Positions 40,206 through 49,550 of a stretch of DNA of 64,000 bases are shown here, piece by piece (the first letter of the stretch is position 1; every line of letters starts with the position of its first letter). The stretch is taken from contig CAWINT010000010.1 in the NCBI GenBank assembly GCA_963837515.1, forward strand, positions 62,001-126,000. Reading direction: 5' to 3'. Below the pieces are notes generated by a model, which made no database searches, was not told where the DNA came from, and was given only the letters and a program-made list of their open reading frames with translations. Origin of the DNA: RYN-230 sp963837515 (GTDB lineage Bacteria; Actinomycetota; Actinomycetes; Streptosporangiales; Streptosporangiaceae). A program made the position numbers and the translations under genes.

Positions 40206-41777
40206 CTAGGCGTCGCCGGCCGGGGGCAGCCAGCCGCCTTTGACCAGCACGTCCAGCACGGCCTGCAGCGCCTCCGCGCGGGTCAGCACCGAGGTGTCGA
40301 TGATCAGGTCGGCGTCGGCGGGCTCCTCGTACGGATCGGAGACGCCGGTGAAGTTGTCGATCAGCCCGGCCCGGGCCTTGGCGTACAGGCCCTTGCGGTC
40401 CCGCGCCTCGCAGACCTCGGCCGGCGTGGCCACGTAGACCAGCAGGAAGTCGCCGACCTCCTGGGCCGCGCGCCGGACCGCCTGGCGGGCCTGGGCATAC
40501 GGGGCGATCGGCGCGCAGATGGCGATCCCGCCGTGCCGGGCGACCTCGGTCGCCACGTAGCCGATCCGGGCGATGTTCAGGTCCCGGTCGGCCCGGGAGA
40601 AGCTCAGCCCGGCCGACAGCAGCGAGCGGACCAGGTCGCCGTCGAGCAGCGACACCGTCCGGTCGCCGCGCTCGGCCAGCGCGTCGCGCAGCGCCCGGGC
40701 CAGCGTGGATTTGCCTGACCCGGACAGCCCGGTGAAGAACACCACCAGGCCCCGCTGGCTGCGCGGCGGCCGGGCCCGGCGCAGCTGGGCCGCCACCGCG
40801 GGCGGGGTGAACCAGCTGGGCACCTCCTCGCCCCGGTCCAGCAGGTCCTCCAGCTCCCCGGCGGCCAGGTCGGTCCGCTCGGTGCCCGGCTCGATCAGTG
40901 ACAGCGGCCGCCACACCTCGGCGGACGGGTCGTAGGCCCAGTCACCGGGGGCGAGCACCGGGATGACCGGGCCGGGCCGGCTGCCGTCACCGAGGGCCGG
41001 GCCGCCGCAGCGGTCCTCGAACAACTGGGTAGCGCCGTAGGCGGCGGCGATCGCGGCCCGCAGCGCCAGCTCGTCGCCGGGCGCGGCGTCGTAGCGGCGC
41101 AGCGGCACCGGGACCACCAGAGTGCCGGGCGGCAGGTGCCGGGCCGCGGCCCGGACCGCGCGGACCAGCGCCTCGGGCCGCAGCACGGTCTCGGCCGGCC
41201 CGCTCACCAGCGGCAGCAGCAGCAGCCGGGCCTTGAGCTGGCCGGCCGCATGCCGCAGCTGGCCGATCTGGCGGGCGTGCAGCGGTCGACGGGTCACGAA
41301 GCCGAGCACCGGGCCGCCGGCCAGCTCCGCGGCCACCTCGGCGGGCCGCCGCCGCAGGTGCCGGAACGGCCCGTGCTCGGCCTCGCGGCAGGCCGTCACC
41401 GGGCCGCTCAGCCGGACCGAGGCGGGCGCGACGGCGTCCGGCCCGGGGTGGCCAGCCGGGTCCACCGGCATCCGCTCGGTGATGCCCAGCATGGCCAGCG
41501 GGGTCCCCTCCGGGTCGGCCAGCAGCAGCCGGGCCGTGTCCGGTTTCAGCCTGGCCGCCGGGACCTCCAGGGTGACCGGCACCGGCCAGGGGCGCCCATC
41601 CGGCAGCACTCCGTGGGCGGTCACCGAGCCGATCTCCGCCTCGGTCATGAACCCGCGCAACGGGGCGAACGCCCCGTCCAGCAGCAGCTCCAGGTCGCCC
41701 AGCTGGCCCTCGTCCAGGGTCACGGACGGCAGCGCGGCCAGCTCCGCTGGCAGTCCGGGCGTCATCTGCGCCGTCAT
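40206..41777 (-). CDS. adenylyl-sulfate (APS) kinase fused to a decayed ATP-sulfurylase-like domain
   Basis: Protein of 523 residues. The ATG at 41777 has GGAGG at 5 nt. The C-terminal ~180 residues are a complete APS kinase: P-loop GLSGSGKST (near 350), LLDGDLVR, FSRADRDLNIARIGYVA, APYAQARQ. The N-terminal ~330 residues follow the ATP sulfurylase fold (PUA-like start, LPSVTLDEGQLGDLELLLDG), but the nucleotide site reads VTRRPLHARQIG where active enzymes have TRNP-x-HRAH, and no GRDHAG motif is seen. The protein probably makes PAPS from APS supplied elsewhere. Confidence 0.82.
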   Translation of the reverse strand: MTAQMTPGLPAELAALPSVTLDEGQLGDLELLLDGAFAPLRGFMTEAEIGSVTAHGVLPDGRPWPVPVTLEVPAARLKPDTARLLLADPEGTPLAMLGITERMPVDPAGHPGPDAVAPASVRLSGPVTACREAEHGPFRHLRRRPAEVAAELAGGPVLGFVTRRPLHARQIGQLRHAAGQLKARLLLLPLVSGPAETVLRPEALVRAVRAAARHLPPGTLVVPVPLRRYDAAPGDELALRAAIAAAYGATQLFEDRCGGPALGDGSRPGPVIPVLAPGDWAYDPSAEVWRPLSLIEPGTERTDLAAGELEDLLDRGEEVPSWFTPPAVAAQLRRARPPRSQRGLVVFFTGLSGSGKSTLARALRDALAERGDRTVSLLDGDLVRSLLSAGLSFSRADRDLNIARIGYVATEVARHGGIAICAPIAPYAQARQAVRRAAQEVGDFLLVYVATPAEVCEARDRKGLYAKARAGLIDNFTGVSDPYEEPADADLIIDTSVLTRAEALQAVLDVLVKGGWLPPAGDA

Positions 41778-41815
41778 GCTCACCTCCGTGCCCGCGCCGT
41801 CCCCGGTCTCGCAGG

Positions 41816-42514
41816 CTATACCGGCGTGGCGTCTGCCAGGATACGGGCGAACCGGTTCTCGGGTTTGCGCAAGACGAACAGGAACTCCTCGTGGGCGGCG
41901 GTGAGCCGGTCCCCGGACAGCCGGGTCAGCGCCCGCTGCGCCGCGAGGTAGCCACGGGGGGCCGGGCACAGGCCGCCGGCGTCGCCGCCGAGCGGCTGCC
42001 GGTCGGCGATCACCAGGCCGCGGTGCAGGGCGTACGACTGGACGCCGCGCAGCGAGCTGAGCCGCTCGTAGACCGCCGGGTACGGCCCGGGCCGGCCGGG
42101 CCGGTGCCGCCGCCAGATCGCCGCGCGCAGCCGGCCGGGCAGCACCCGGTCCAGGAAGCCGGCCGCGCAGTCCCGGTCGCGGACGGCCAGCAGCAGCAGC
42201 CCGCCCGGCTTGAGCGCGCCGACCAGCCGGTCAAGCACCAGCTCGGTGTGCTCGATACGGTCCAGCAGGCCGGGGCAGGCGACGATGTCGAACGACCGCG
42301 ACGGCAGCGGCAGCGTCCGCAGGTCGCCGAGGCCGCAGTCCCGCAGGCCCGGCTGGGCGGCGGCCGCCGCGCGGGTCACCGGCTGATCGGCGTCGAGCAG
42401 GGTGAGGCTCACCGGGCCGGCGTCACCCGCCAGCGCGGCCAGGCCCAGGTCGCCCGAGGCCGACACCGCCCCCGCCAGCAGCACCGTGATCGGCTGCCCG
42501 GGCCGTTCGGCCAC
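41816..42514 (-). CDS. class I SAM-dependent methyltransferase-like protein
   Basis: About 232 residues from the GTG at 42514. Rossmann-type pattern: VLLAGAVSASGDLGLAALA, the acidic strand LTLLDADQPV, DLRTLPLPSRSFDIVACPGLLDRIEHTELVLDRLVGALKPGGLLLLAV. No substrate can be inferred. The start is uncertain: an ATG-led segment (MFRRWAAG) upstream is in another frame and stops on the TGA that abuts this GTG, so a frameshift or misplaced start is possible. Confidence 0.65.
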   Translation of the reverse strand: MAERPGQPITVLLAGAVSASGDLGLAALAGDAGPVSLTLLDADQPVTRAAAAAQPGLRDCGLGDLRTLPLPSRSFDIVACPGLLDRIEHTELVLDRLVGALKPGGLLLLAVRDRDCAAGFLDRVLPGRLRAAIWRRHRPGRPGPYPAVYERLSSLRGVQSYALHRGLVIADRQPLGGDAGGLCPAPRGYLAAQRALTRLSGDRLTAAHEEFLFVLRKPENRFARILADATPV

Positions 42515-42849
42515 GTCAGCCGGCCGCCCAGCGCCGGAACATCGCGGTCTCCGCGGCGTCCGCCTGGGGGCCCTGCGGGCCCCGGACCGCGCGGTCGCCG
42601 AATTCGGGCTGGCCGCCCGCTGCGCGCGGCCCGCCCCCCGCAATACCACTCCCCCGTGCCACAACGCCATAGCGTAGTCCTCGGCGTGCCGATAGTCCGG
42701 GTGCCCCCGCGGCAGGTTCCCGGCGGGGCGCGGCTGGGATGCCCGGGCCGGGCCGAAGCGCCCCGGCCCGGGCCGTAAGCTAGACATATCCCGCGCCAGC
42801 TGTCCTGATGGCCCGCGCGGGCCTTTCGTGCTGTCAACGCAAGGACACC
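42515..42849. other. 335-nt region between divergent methyltransferase and mfd genes
   Basis: No gene I can support. It contains an ATG-led minus-strand stub that stops at the methyltransferase start, and a patch of lower third-position GC near 42630-42680. The last bases form the leader of mfd (AAGGACACC before the ATG). Confidence 0.4.
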
Positions 42850-45800
42850 ATGAGCCTCGCCGGATTGCTCAGCGTCATCGCCGAGGACCCGCAGCTGCGC
42901 CGCGCCCTCGACCAGGGTGACGCCGATACGGATCTCGTCGCCCCCCCGGCGCTGCGGCCGCTGCTGGCCGCCGCGCTGGCCCACCCGCCCAGCCTGGCCG
43001 AGCCGCGGTTCGTGCTGGCCGTGACGGCCACCGCCCGGGAAGCCGACGACCTCACCACCGCGCTCGGCTCGCTGCTGCCGCCGGACCAGGTGGCCAACTT
43101 CCCGGCCTGGGAGACGCTGCCGCACGAGCGGCTGTCGCCGCGGTCGGACACCTCGGGGCGGCGGCTGGCGGTGCTGCGCCGGCTGGCCCATCCCGAGCCC
43201 GGCAGCCCGCAGGCGGGGCCGATCACCGTGCTGGTCACCCCGGTGCGCAGCCTGCTCCAGCCGATGGTCAGCGGGCTGGGCGAGCTGGCCCCCGTCGCCC
43301 TGCGGCCTGGCCAGAGCGCCGACTTCGAGCAGGTCATCACGGACCTGGTGAACATCGGCTACGCCCGCGTGGAACTGGTCGAGCACCGCGGCGAGATCGC
43401 GGTCCGTGGCGGCATTCTCGACGTCTTCCCGCCCACCGAGGAACACCCGCTCCGGATCGAGTTCTGGGGCGAGGACGTGGAGGAGATCCGCTACTTCCGG
43501 GTCGCCGACCAGCGCAGCCTGCACGCCGCCGCCGACGGGCTGTGGGCACCGCCGTGCCGCGAGCTGCTGCTCACCCCGGCCGTCCGGGAGCGGGCGGGGC
43601 AGCTGGCCGCCGAGCACCCGGGACTGGCCGACATCCTCGGCCAGCTGGCCGGCGGCATCGCGGTGGACGGCATGGAGGCGTTCGCGCCCGTGCTCGCCGA
43701 CCGGATGGAACTGCTGCTGGACCATGTGCCGCCGGGTGGCCTGGTGCTGGCCTGCGACTCGGAGCGGATCCGGGCCCGGGCCGCCGACCTGGTCACCACC
43801 AGCCGGGAATTCCTCGAGGCCTCCTGGGTGAACGCCGCCAGCGGCGGCCCGGCCCCCATCGACCTCAGCGCGGCCGCGTTCCAGTCCCTGGCGCAGCTCC
43901 GGGCCGCGGCCCGGGACCTGGGCATCGGCTGGTGGACCACCACCCCGTTCGAGGCCCCCGACTCGCTGGATCACCCCGGTGACGAGGAGGCAGGCGCGGG
44001 CGGCGGTTCGTTCGGTATAAAGGCGGCCGCGCTGCCGGGGTACCGGGGCGATACCGGCCGCGCAATCGCGGACGTGCGCGAATGGCTGGCCAGCGGGTGG
44101 CGGGTGGCCCTGGTCACCGAGGGACCCGGGCCGGCCCAGCGGCTCACCGAGATGCTCCGCGGCGAGGGGCTCGGCGCCCGGCTGGGGGACCTGGACACCG
44201 CGCCCGAGCCGGGCGTGCCGTCCGTCAGCACCGGCTGCTTGACCCAGGGATTCACCTGGGAGCGGGTGCGGCTGGCGGTGCTCACCGAGGCCGACCTGGT
44301 CGGCCAGAAGTCGGCCAGCAAGGATCTGCGGATGCCGGCCCGGCGCCGTGGCGGCGTCAACCCGCTGCAGCTCACCCCCGGCGACTACATCGTGCACGAG
44401 CAGCACGGTGTGGGCCGCTACCTGGAGATGACCAGCCGCAATGTCCAGGGCGCCATCCGCGAGTACCTGGTCCTCGAGTACGCGCCCAGCAAGCGCGGCC
44501 AGCCGGCCGACCGGCTGTACGTGCCCACCGACCAGCTCGACCAGGTCACCAGGTACGTCGGCGGCGAGGCCCCCAGCCTGCACCGGCTGGGCGGCGCGGA
44601 CTGGGCCAAGACCAAGGGCCGGGCCCGCAAGGCGGTCCGGCAGATCGCCGCCGAGCTCATCCGGCTGTACTCGGCGCGGATGGCCTCGCCCGGGCACGCG
44701 TTCGGCCCGGACAGCCCGTGGCAGCGCGAGCTGGAGGACGCCTTCCCGTACGTGGAGACGCCGGACCAGCTGGCCGCCATCGACGAGGTCAAGCGGGACA
44801 TGGAGCGGCCGGTGCCGATGGACCGGCTGATCTGCGGCGACGTCGGGTACGGCAAGACCGAGATCGCCGTGCGGGCGGCTTTCAAGGCGGTCCAGGATGG
44901 CAACCAGGTGGCCGTGCTGGTGCCGACCACCCTGCTGGCCAGCCAGCATTTCGGCACGTTCAGCGAGCGGTTTGCGCCGTTCCCGGTCACCGTGCGCATG
45001 CTGTCCCGGTTCCAGAGTGACACCGAGGTGACCCAGACCCGGGAGGAGCTGGCCGAGGGCAAGGCGGACGTGGTGATCGGCACCCACCGGCTGCTGTCCC
45101 CGGACACCCGGTTCGCCCGGCTCGGGCTGGTCATCCTGGACGAGGAGCAGCGGTTCGGCGTCGAGCACAAGGAGTACCTCAAGCGGCTGCGCACCGAGGT
45201 GGACGTGCTGTCCATGTCGGCCACGCCGATCCCGCGGACGCTGGAGATGGGCATCGCCGGGATCCGGGAGATGTCCACCATCCTCACCCCGCCCGAGGAA
45301 CGGCACCCGGTGCTCACCCTGGTCGGGCCCTACGACGAGAAGCAGATCGCGGCGGCCATCCGCCGCGAGCTGCTCCGCGACGGGCAGACCTTCTTCGTGC
45401 ACAACCGGGTCAGCTCGATCAACCGGGTGGCCGCCCGGCTGGCCGAGCTGGTCCCGGAGGCGCGGATCGCGGTCGGGCACGGGCAGATGAACGAGCACGT
45501 CCTGGAGAACGTGATGAGCGACTTCCTGGACCGCAAGTTCGACGTGCTGGTGTCCACCACCATCATCGAGTCCGGGCTGGACGTGCCGAACGCCAACACG
45601 CTCATCGTGGACCGGGCCGACGCGTTCGGGCTGCCCCAGCTGCACCAGCTACGCGGCCGGGTCGGCCGGAGCCGGGAGCGCGGCTACGCGTACTTCCTGT
45701 TCCCGCCGGAGAAGCCGCTCACCGAGACCGCGCACGAACGGCTGGCCACCATCGCGCAGCACACCGAGGCGGGCGCGGGCATGTACGTGGCGCTCAAGGA

Positions 45801-46557
45801 CCTGGAGATCCGCGGGGCCGGGAACCTGCTCGGCGGCGAGCAGTCCGGGCACATCGCGGGCGTCGGCTTCGACCTATACGTGCGGATGATCGGCGAGGCG
45901 GTCACCGAGCTCAAGGGGGACGGCCCCGCGGAGCGCCCGGAGGTCCGGGTGGAGCTGCCGGTCAACGCGCACATCCCGCACGACTACGTGCCGGGGGAGC
46001 GGCTCCGGCTGGAGGCCTACACCCGGATCGCGGCGATCAAGGACGCCGAGGACGCCACCGAGGTGGCCGCCGAGCTGACCGACCGGTACGGCCCGCCGCC
46101 CGAGCCGGTGACCAACCTGCTGGAGGTGGCCCGGCTGCGGGCCCGGGCGCGGCGTGCCGGGCTGACCGACATCACCCAGCAGGGCAGCTACCTCCGGTTC
46201 GCCCCGGTCGAGCTGCCCGACTCGCGCCAGGTCCGGCTGCAGCGGCTGTACCCGAAGACCGTGCTCAAGCCCGCGGTGCGTAGCATGCTGGTGCCCGTGC
46301 CGCGGCGGGGGTCTGGCAGCGGCTCCACCCCAATCGGCGCCCCGCTGCTGCGGGACGTCGAACTGCTCGCCTGGTGCGCACAGCTCATCGCCGCGGTGCT
46401 GGAGCTCGGACGCCCCGGCCAGCGCCGAGAGCGCCGGATAGATCAGAAAGGGACACCGTCGTGCTCCGCACCCCCATCATCCTGGCCGCGGCGGGCATCG
46501 CCGCGGCGCTCGCGCTGTCGGCCTGCGGGACCGTGCAGCTGGGCGCGGCCGCGGTGA
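42850..46557 (+). CDS. mfd: transcription-repair coupling factor Mfd
   Basis: DNA translocase of 1235 residues that removes stalled RNA polymerase and recruits UvrA. UvrB-like N-terminal modules, the RNAP-interaction domain (NPLQLTPGDYIVHEQHGVGRY), helicase motifs GDVGYGKTE (about 664), LDEEQRFGVEHKE, SATPIPRTLEM, then TRCF domain. The last ~45 residues (after VLELGRPGQ) are Arg/Pro/Ser-rich and unlike the family. They arise because the frame runs 97 nt into the next gene before a stop. ATG start at 42850. Confidence 0.95.
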   Translation: MSLAGLLSVIAEDPQLRRALDQGDADTDLVAPPALRPLLAAALAHPPSLAEPRFVLAVTATAREADDLTTALGSLLPPDQVANFPAWETLPHERLSPRSDTSGRRLAVLRRLAHPEPGSPQAGPITVLVTPVRSLLQPMVSGLGELAPVALRPGQSADFEQVITDLVNIGYARVELVEHRGEIAVRGGILDVFPPTEEHPLRIEFWGEDVEEIRYFRVADQRSLHAAADGLWAPPCRELLLTPAVRERAGQLAAEHPGLADILGQLAGGIAVDGMEAFAPVLADRMELLLDHVPPGGLVLACDSERIRARAADLVTTSREFLEASWVNAASGGPAPIDLSAAAFQSLAQLRAAARDLGIGWWTTTPFEAPDSLDHPGDEEAGAGGGSFGIKAAALPGYRGDTGRAIADVREWLASGWRVALVTEGPGPAQRLTEMLRGEGLGARLGDLDTAPEPGVPSVSTGCLTQGFTWERVRLAVLTEADLVGQKSASKDLRMPARRRGGVNPLQLTPGDYIVHEQHGVGRYLEMTSRNVQGAIREYLVLEYAPSKRGQPADRLYVPTDQLDQVTRYVGGEAPSLHRLGGADWAKTKGRARKAVRQIAAELIRLYSARMASPGHAFGPDSPWQRELEDAFPYVETPDQLAAIDEVKRDMERPVPMDRLICGDVGYGKTEIAVRAAFKAVQDGNQVAVLVPTTLLASQHFGTFSERFAPFPVTVRMLSRFQSDTEVTQTREELAEGKADVVIGTHRLLSPDTRFARLGLVILDEEQRFGVEHKEYLKRLRTEVDVLSMSATPIPRTLEMGIAGIREMSTILTPPEERHPVLTLVGPYDEKQIAAAIRRELLRDGQTFFVHNRVSSINRVAARLAELVPEARIAVGHGQMNEHVLENVMSDFLDRKFDVLVSTTIIESGLDVPNANTLIVDRADAFGLPQLHQLRGRVGRSRERGYAYFLFPPEKPLTETAHERLATIAQHTEAGAGMYVALKDLEIRGAGNLLGGEQSGHIAGVGFDLYVRMIGEAVTELKGDGPAERPEVRVELPVNAHIPHDYVPGERLRLEAYTRIAAIKDAEDATEVAAELTDRYGPPPEPVTNLLEVARLRARARRAGLTDITQQGSYLRFAPVELPDSRQVRLQRLYPKTVLKPAVRSMLVPVPRRGSGSGSTPIGAPLLRDVELLAWCAQLIAAVLELGRPGQRRERRIDQKGTPSCSAPPSSWPRRASPRRSRCRPAGPCSWARPR

Positions 46558-47144
46558 CCAGCAACTCCCGGATCTCCGCGGCCACCCTGACCGCTGAGGT
46601 GCAAGATCTGAACCACGCCACTCAGGCCGGCCAGGCCAAGGTGCAGCTGCAGTTCCCCCGCGCGCAGACGCCCCAGGTGGTGCTGTCCTGGCTGCTCCGG
46701 TTCCGGATCCGCGAGCAGATGGCGGCGCGGTACCACATCACCGTTTCCCAGGCGGCCGTCCAGCAGGCGCTGGACCAGGCCAGCGCCCAGGCCCGGCAGA
46801 GCGGCGTGACCCTGGACCAGCTGGCCGTGGCGAACGGGGTGCCGCCGGACCAGATGAGCAACCTGGGCCGTTACCTGGCCATCCAGAACGCGGTGCTGAA
46901 CCGGATGGACGGCGGCAAGGTGCCCGCCGGCACCGCCGCCCAGCAGGCCCTGTCCAGCCAGTTCGGCACCGCGCAGTGCCGCGCCGCGAAGAGCCTAGGG
47001 ATCAGGGTGAACCCGCAGTACGGGGCGCTGGACTACAACCAGATCTCGATCGTCGCCGCGCCGGACAAGCTGGCGGCGGCGCCGGGCACCGCCTCGCCGT
47101 CGCCGTCCGCCTCGTCGTCCCCGCAGCTCACGCCGCACTGCTGA
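46461..47144 (+). CDS. SurA N-terminal domain lipoprotein
   Basis: Protein of 227 residues, GTG start at 46461 after GAAAGGGA. Signal peptide with lipobox LALSACG (Cys near 20). The body matches the SurA-like chaperone N-domain (SRISAATLTAEVQDLN ... QMAARYHITVSQAAVQQAL). No PPIase domain follows; the C-terminus is a Pro/Ser tail. Likely an extracytoplasmic folding lipoprotein. It overlaps the end of mfd by 97 nt and mazG by the TGATG junction. The mfd-surA-mazG-eno order is usual in actinobacteria. Confidence 0.85.
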   Translation: MLRTPIILAAAGIAAALALSACGTVQLGAAAVTSNSRISAATLTAEVQDLNHATQAGQAKVQLQFPRAQTPQVVLSWLLRFRIREQMAARYHITVSQAAVQQALDQASAQARQSGVTLDQLAVANGVPPDQMSNLGRYLAIQNAVLNRMDGGKVPAGTAAQQALSSQFGTAQCRAAKSLGIRVNPQYGALDYNQISIVAAPDKLAAAPGTASPSPSASSSPQLTPHC

Positions 47145-47560
47145 TGGCCCGGCTCGTCCTGCTGGTCACCGCGCCGACCGTCCGTCCCGGGCTGCTCAGC
47201 TGGCCCGCCTGGCAGCTGCTCCGCGGGGCGGGCCGGGTGCTGGCCGGCGCACCCGGCCACCCGCTGCTGCCCGCCCTGGACGAGGCGGGGATTGGCTGGG
47301 AACTGCTGCCCGGGGCGGCCGGCGCGGACATCGCCGGGCTGGCCCGGCTGCTCACCGCGGCGGTGGCCAGTGGCGGCAGCGCTGGTGACGTGGTGTGGCT
47401 CAGCGCGCCGGAGCCGCCGGGGCGGCCCGCCGGGGCGCCCCCGGCCGTGGTGACGCTGGCCGACGAGCTGGGCGGGCCGGCCCGCGGGACGCCGCGGTGG
47501 AGGTGGCCTACGGGTCGGCCGCGCTGCCCGGCGGGGAACTGCTCACCCTGGTCGCGGTGA
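47144..47560 (+). pseudogene. N-terminal half of mazG in a shifted frame
   Basis: Starts at the ATG in the TGATG overlap and reads MARLVLLVTAPTVRPGLLSW ... GHPLLPALDEAGI ... VVWLSAPEPPG, the N-terminal tetrapyrrole-methylase-like region that precedes MazG in actinobacterial proteins. Around 47490 the homology moves into the frame of the following entry (a -1 change is needed). This frame continues as Trp/Arg-rich noise to a stop at 47560. It could be a real frameshift, a programmed slip or a sequencing error. Confidence 0.65.
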
Positions 47561-48177
47561 TGGACACGCTGCGGCGGAACTGCCCGTGGGACGCCGAGCA
47601 GACCCACGAGTCGCTGGCCCCGTACCTCATCGAGGAGGCCTACGAGGCGCTGGAGGCGCTGGAGAGCGGAGACCGCGCCAAGCTGGCCGAGGAACTCGGC
47701 GACGTGCTGCTGCAGGTCATGTTCCACGCCGCCGTCGCGGCGGAGCGGCAGGACGGGACCGGATTCACCGTGGACGACGTGGCCGACGGCATCGTGACCA
47801 AGCTGGTCCGGCGGCACCCGCACGTGTTCGCGGGCGTGGCCGTGTCCGGGGCCGAGGACGTCAAGCGCAACTGGGACCAGATCAAGGCGGCGGAACGGGA
47901 GTCGGCCACCGGCTCGCGCGGGTCGGCGCTGGACGGGGTGCCGTTCGGCCAGCCTGCCCTCGCCCTCGCCACCCAGCTGCAGCGGCGCGCGGAACGGGCC
48001 GGGGTACCCGCGTCGCTGGCCGCGGAGCCGGACGGTGGCCTCGGGGCGGAGCTGTTCGCGCTGGCGGCGCGGGCGCGGGCGGCGGGCCTGGACCCGGAGC
48101 TGGAACTGCGCGGCGCGGCGCGGCGCTACACCGAGCGGGTCCGCGACTGGGAGGGCGCGCAGCACGCCACCGGATGA
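47497..48177 (+). CDS. mazG: nucleoside triphosphate pyrophosphohydrolase MazG
   Basis: MazG domain hydrolysing (d)NTPs to NMP and PPi. From GTG 47497 it has about 226 residues: VEVAYGSAALPGG, VAVMDTLRRNCPWDAEQTHESL, the metal motif EEAYEALEALESGD (E-E-x-x-E) with EELGDVLLQVMFH, then NWDQIKAAERES. A later start at the ATG near 47560 is possible. The sequence preceding it in family members is encoded in another frame just upstream. Confidence 0.82.
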   Translation: MEVAYGSAALPGGELLTLVAVMDTLRRNCPWDAEQTHESLAPYLIEEAYEALEALESGDRAKLAEELGDVLLQVMFHAAVAAERQDGTGFTVDDVADGIVTKLVRRHPHVFAGVAVSGAEDVKRNWDQIKAAERESATGSRGSALDGVPFGQPALALATQLQRRAERAGVPASLAAEPDGGLGAELFALAARARAAGLDPELELRGAARRYTERVRDWEGAQHATG

Positions 48178-48222
48178 CCGGCCGGCCCGGCGTGGGGCGG
48201 GGCAGCCAGCCCGCTGCTCTAC

Positions 48223-48228
48223 TAGGCT
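48223..48228 (+). promoter_or_regulatory. -10 element (TAGGCT) of eno
   Basis: TAGGCT about 38 nt upstream of the eno GTG, giving a short leader with its own GAGGAG ribosome binding site (48255-48260). Confidence 0.4.
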
Positions 48229-48266
48229 CCATTACGGACAAGTCAGCGAGCTTTGAGGAGACGGCC

Positions 48267-49550
48267 GTGGCCTCGATCGAGGCGGTACACGCCAGGCAGA
48301 TTCTGGATTCCCGGGGCAACCCGACGCTGGAGGTCGAGGTCGCCCTCGACGACGGCTCGCTGGGCCGCGCCGCCGCCCCGAGCGGCGCGTCCACCGGCGC
48401 GTTCGAGGCGGTGGAACTGCGCGACGGCGGTGACGAGTTCGGCGGCAAGGCCGTCACCAAGGCGGTCCAGGGCATCATCGAGGAGATCCAGCCGGAGCTG
48501 CTCGGCTTCGACGCCGAGGACCAGCGGCTGATCGACCAGGCCATGATCGACCTGGACCGGACCCCGGACAAGTCCCGGCTGGGCGCCAACGCCATCACCG
48601 GGGTCAGCATGGCGGTGGCCAAGGCGGCCGCGGAATCCGCCGGGCTGCCGCTGTTCCGCTACCTGGGCGGCCCCAACGCGCACGTGCTGCCGGTGCCGAT
48701 GATGAACATCCTCAACGGCGGCGCGCACGCGGACAACAGCGTGGACATCCAGGAGTTCATGATCGCGCCGATCGGCGCGGCCACGTTCGCTGAGGCGGTC
48801 CAGTGGGGCGCGGAGACCTACCACGCGCTCAAGTCGGTGCTCAGGCAGCACGGCCACAGCACCGGGGTGGGCGACGAGGGCGGCTTCGCCCCTGACCTGG
48901 AGCACAACCGGGCCGCGCTGGACCTGATCGTGGAGGCGATCAGCAAGGCGGGCTTCAGCCCGGGCCTGGACGTGGCGCTGGCCATCGACGCGGCCGCCAC
49001 CGAGTTCTACGCCGACGGCGGCTACCAGTTCGAGGGCGGGGCCAAGGATGCGGCCGGGATGACCGCGATCTACACCCAGTGGCTCGACGCCTACCCGATC
49101 GTGTCCCTGGAGGACCCGCTGGCGGAGGAGGACTGGGGCGGCTGGCAGGCGCTCACCGCGGCGCTGGGGGAGCGGGTGCAGGTTGTCGGGGACGACCTGT
49201 TCGTCACCAACCCGGAGCGGATCCGCCGCGGCATCGCCGAGCGCGCCGCGAACTCGCTGCTCGTCAAGGTGAACCAGATCGGGTCCATCACCGAGACGCT
49301 GGACGCGATGTCGCTGGCCCACCGCAGCGGTTTCTCCTGCATGATCAGCCACCGGTCCGGCGAGACCGACGACACCACGATCTCCGACCTCGCGGTCGCG
49401 GTGAACGCCGGGCAGATCAAGTCGGGTGCCCCGGCCCGGGGCGAGCGGGTGGCCAAGTACAACCAGCTGCTGCGGATCGAGGAGCTGCTCGACGACGCGG
49501 CCAGCTACGCCGGCGCCGCCGCCTTCCCGCGGTACAGCGCCGCTGAGTGA
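48267..49550 (+). CDS. eno: enolase (phosphopyruvate hydratase)
   Basis: Glycolytic enzyme of 427 residues converting 2-phosphoglycerate to PEP. Motifs ARQILDSRGNPTLEVEV, GVGDEGGFAP, metal ligands in AIDAAATEFY, SLEDPLAEEDW and VGDDLFVTN, catalytic Lys near 334 in LLVKVNQIGS, and SHRSGETDDT. GTG start at 48267 with GAGGAG at 6 nt. The in-frame sequence upstream is a mazG shadow. Its TGA overlaps the next ATG. Confidence 0.97.
   Translation: MASIEAVHARQILDSRGNPTLEVEVALDDGSLGRAAAPSGASTGAFEAVELRDGGDEFGGKAVTKAVQGIIEEIQPELLGFDAEDQRLIDQAMIDLDRTPDKSRLGANAITGVSMAVAKAAAESAGLPLFRYLGGPNAHVLPVPMMNILNGGAHADNSVDIQEFMIAPIGAATFAEAVQWGAETYHALKSVLRQHGHSTGVGDEGGFAPDLEHNRAALDLIVEAISKAGFSPGLDVALAIDAAATEFYADGGYQFEGGAKDAAGMTAIYTQWLDAYPIVSLEDPLAEEDWGGWQALTAALGERVQVVGDDLFVTNPERIRRGIAERAANSLLVKVNQIGSITETLDAMSLAHRSGFSCMISHRSGETDDTTISDLAVAVNAGQIKSGAPARGERVAKYNQLLRIEELLDDAASYAGAAAFPRYSAAE

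Noticed and set aside
42409..45645. 1078-codon minus-strand open frame opposite mfd
   Set aside because: Antisense shadow of mfd. The translation is His/Gly/Arg-rich with no family features.
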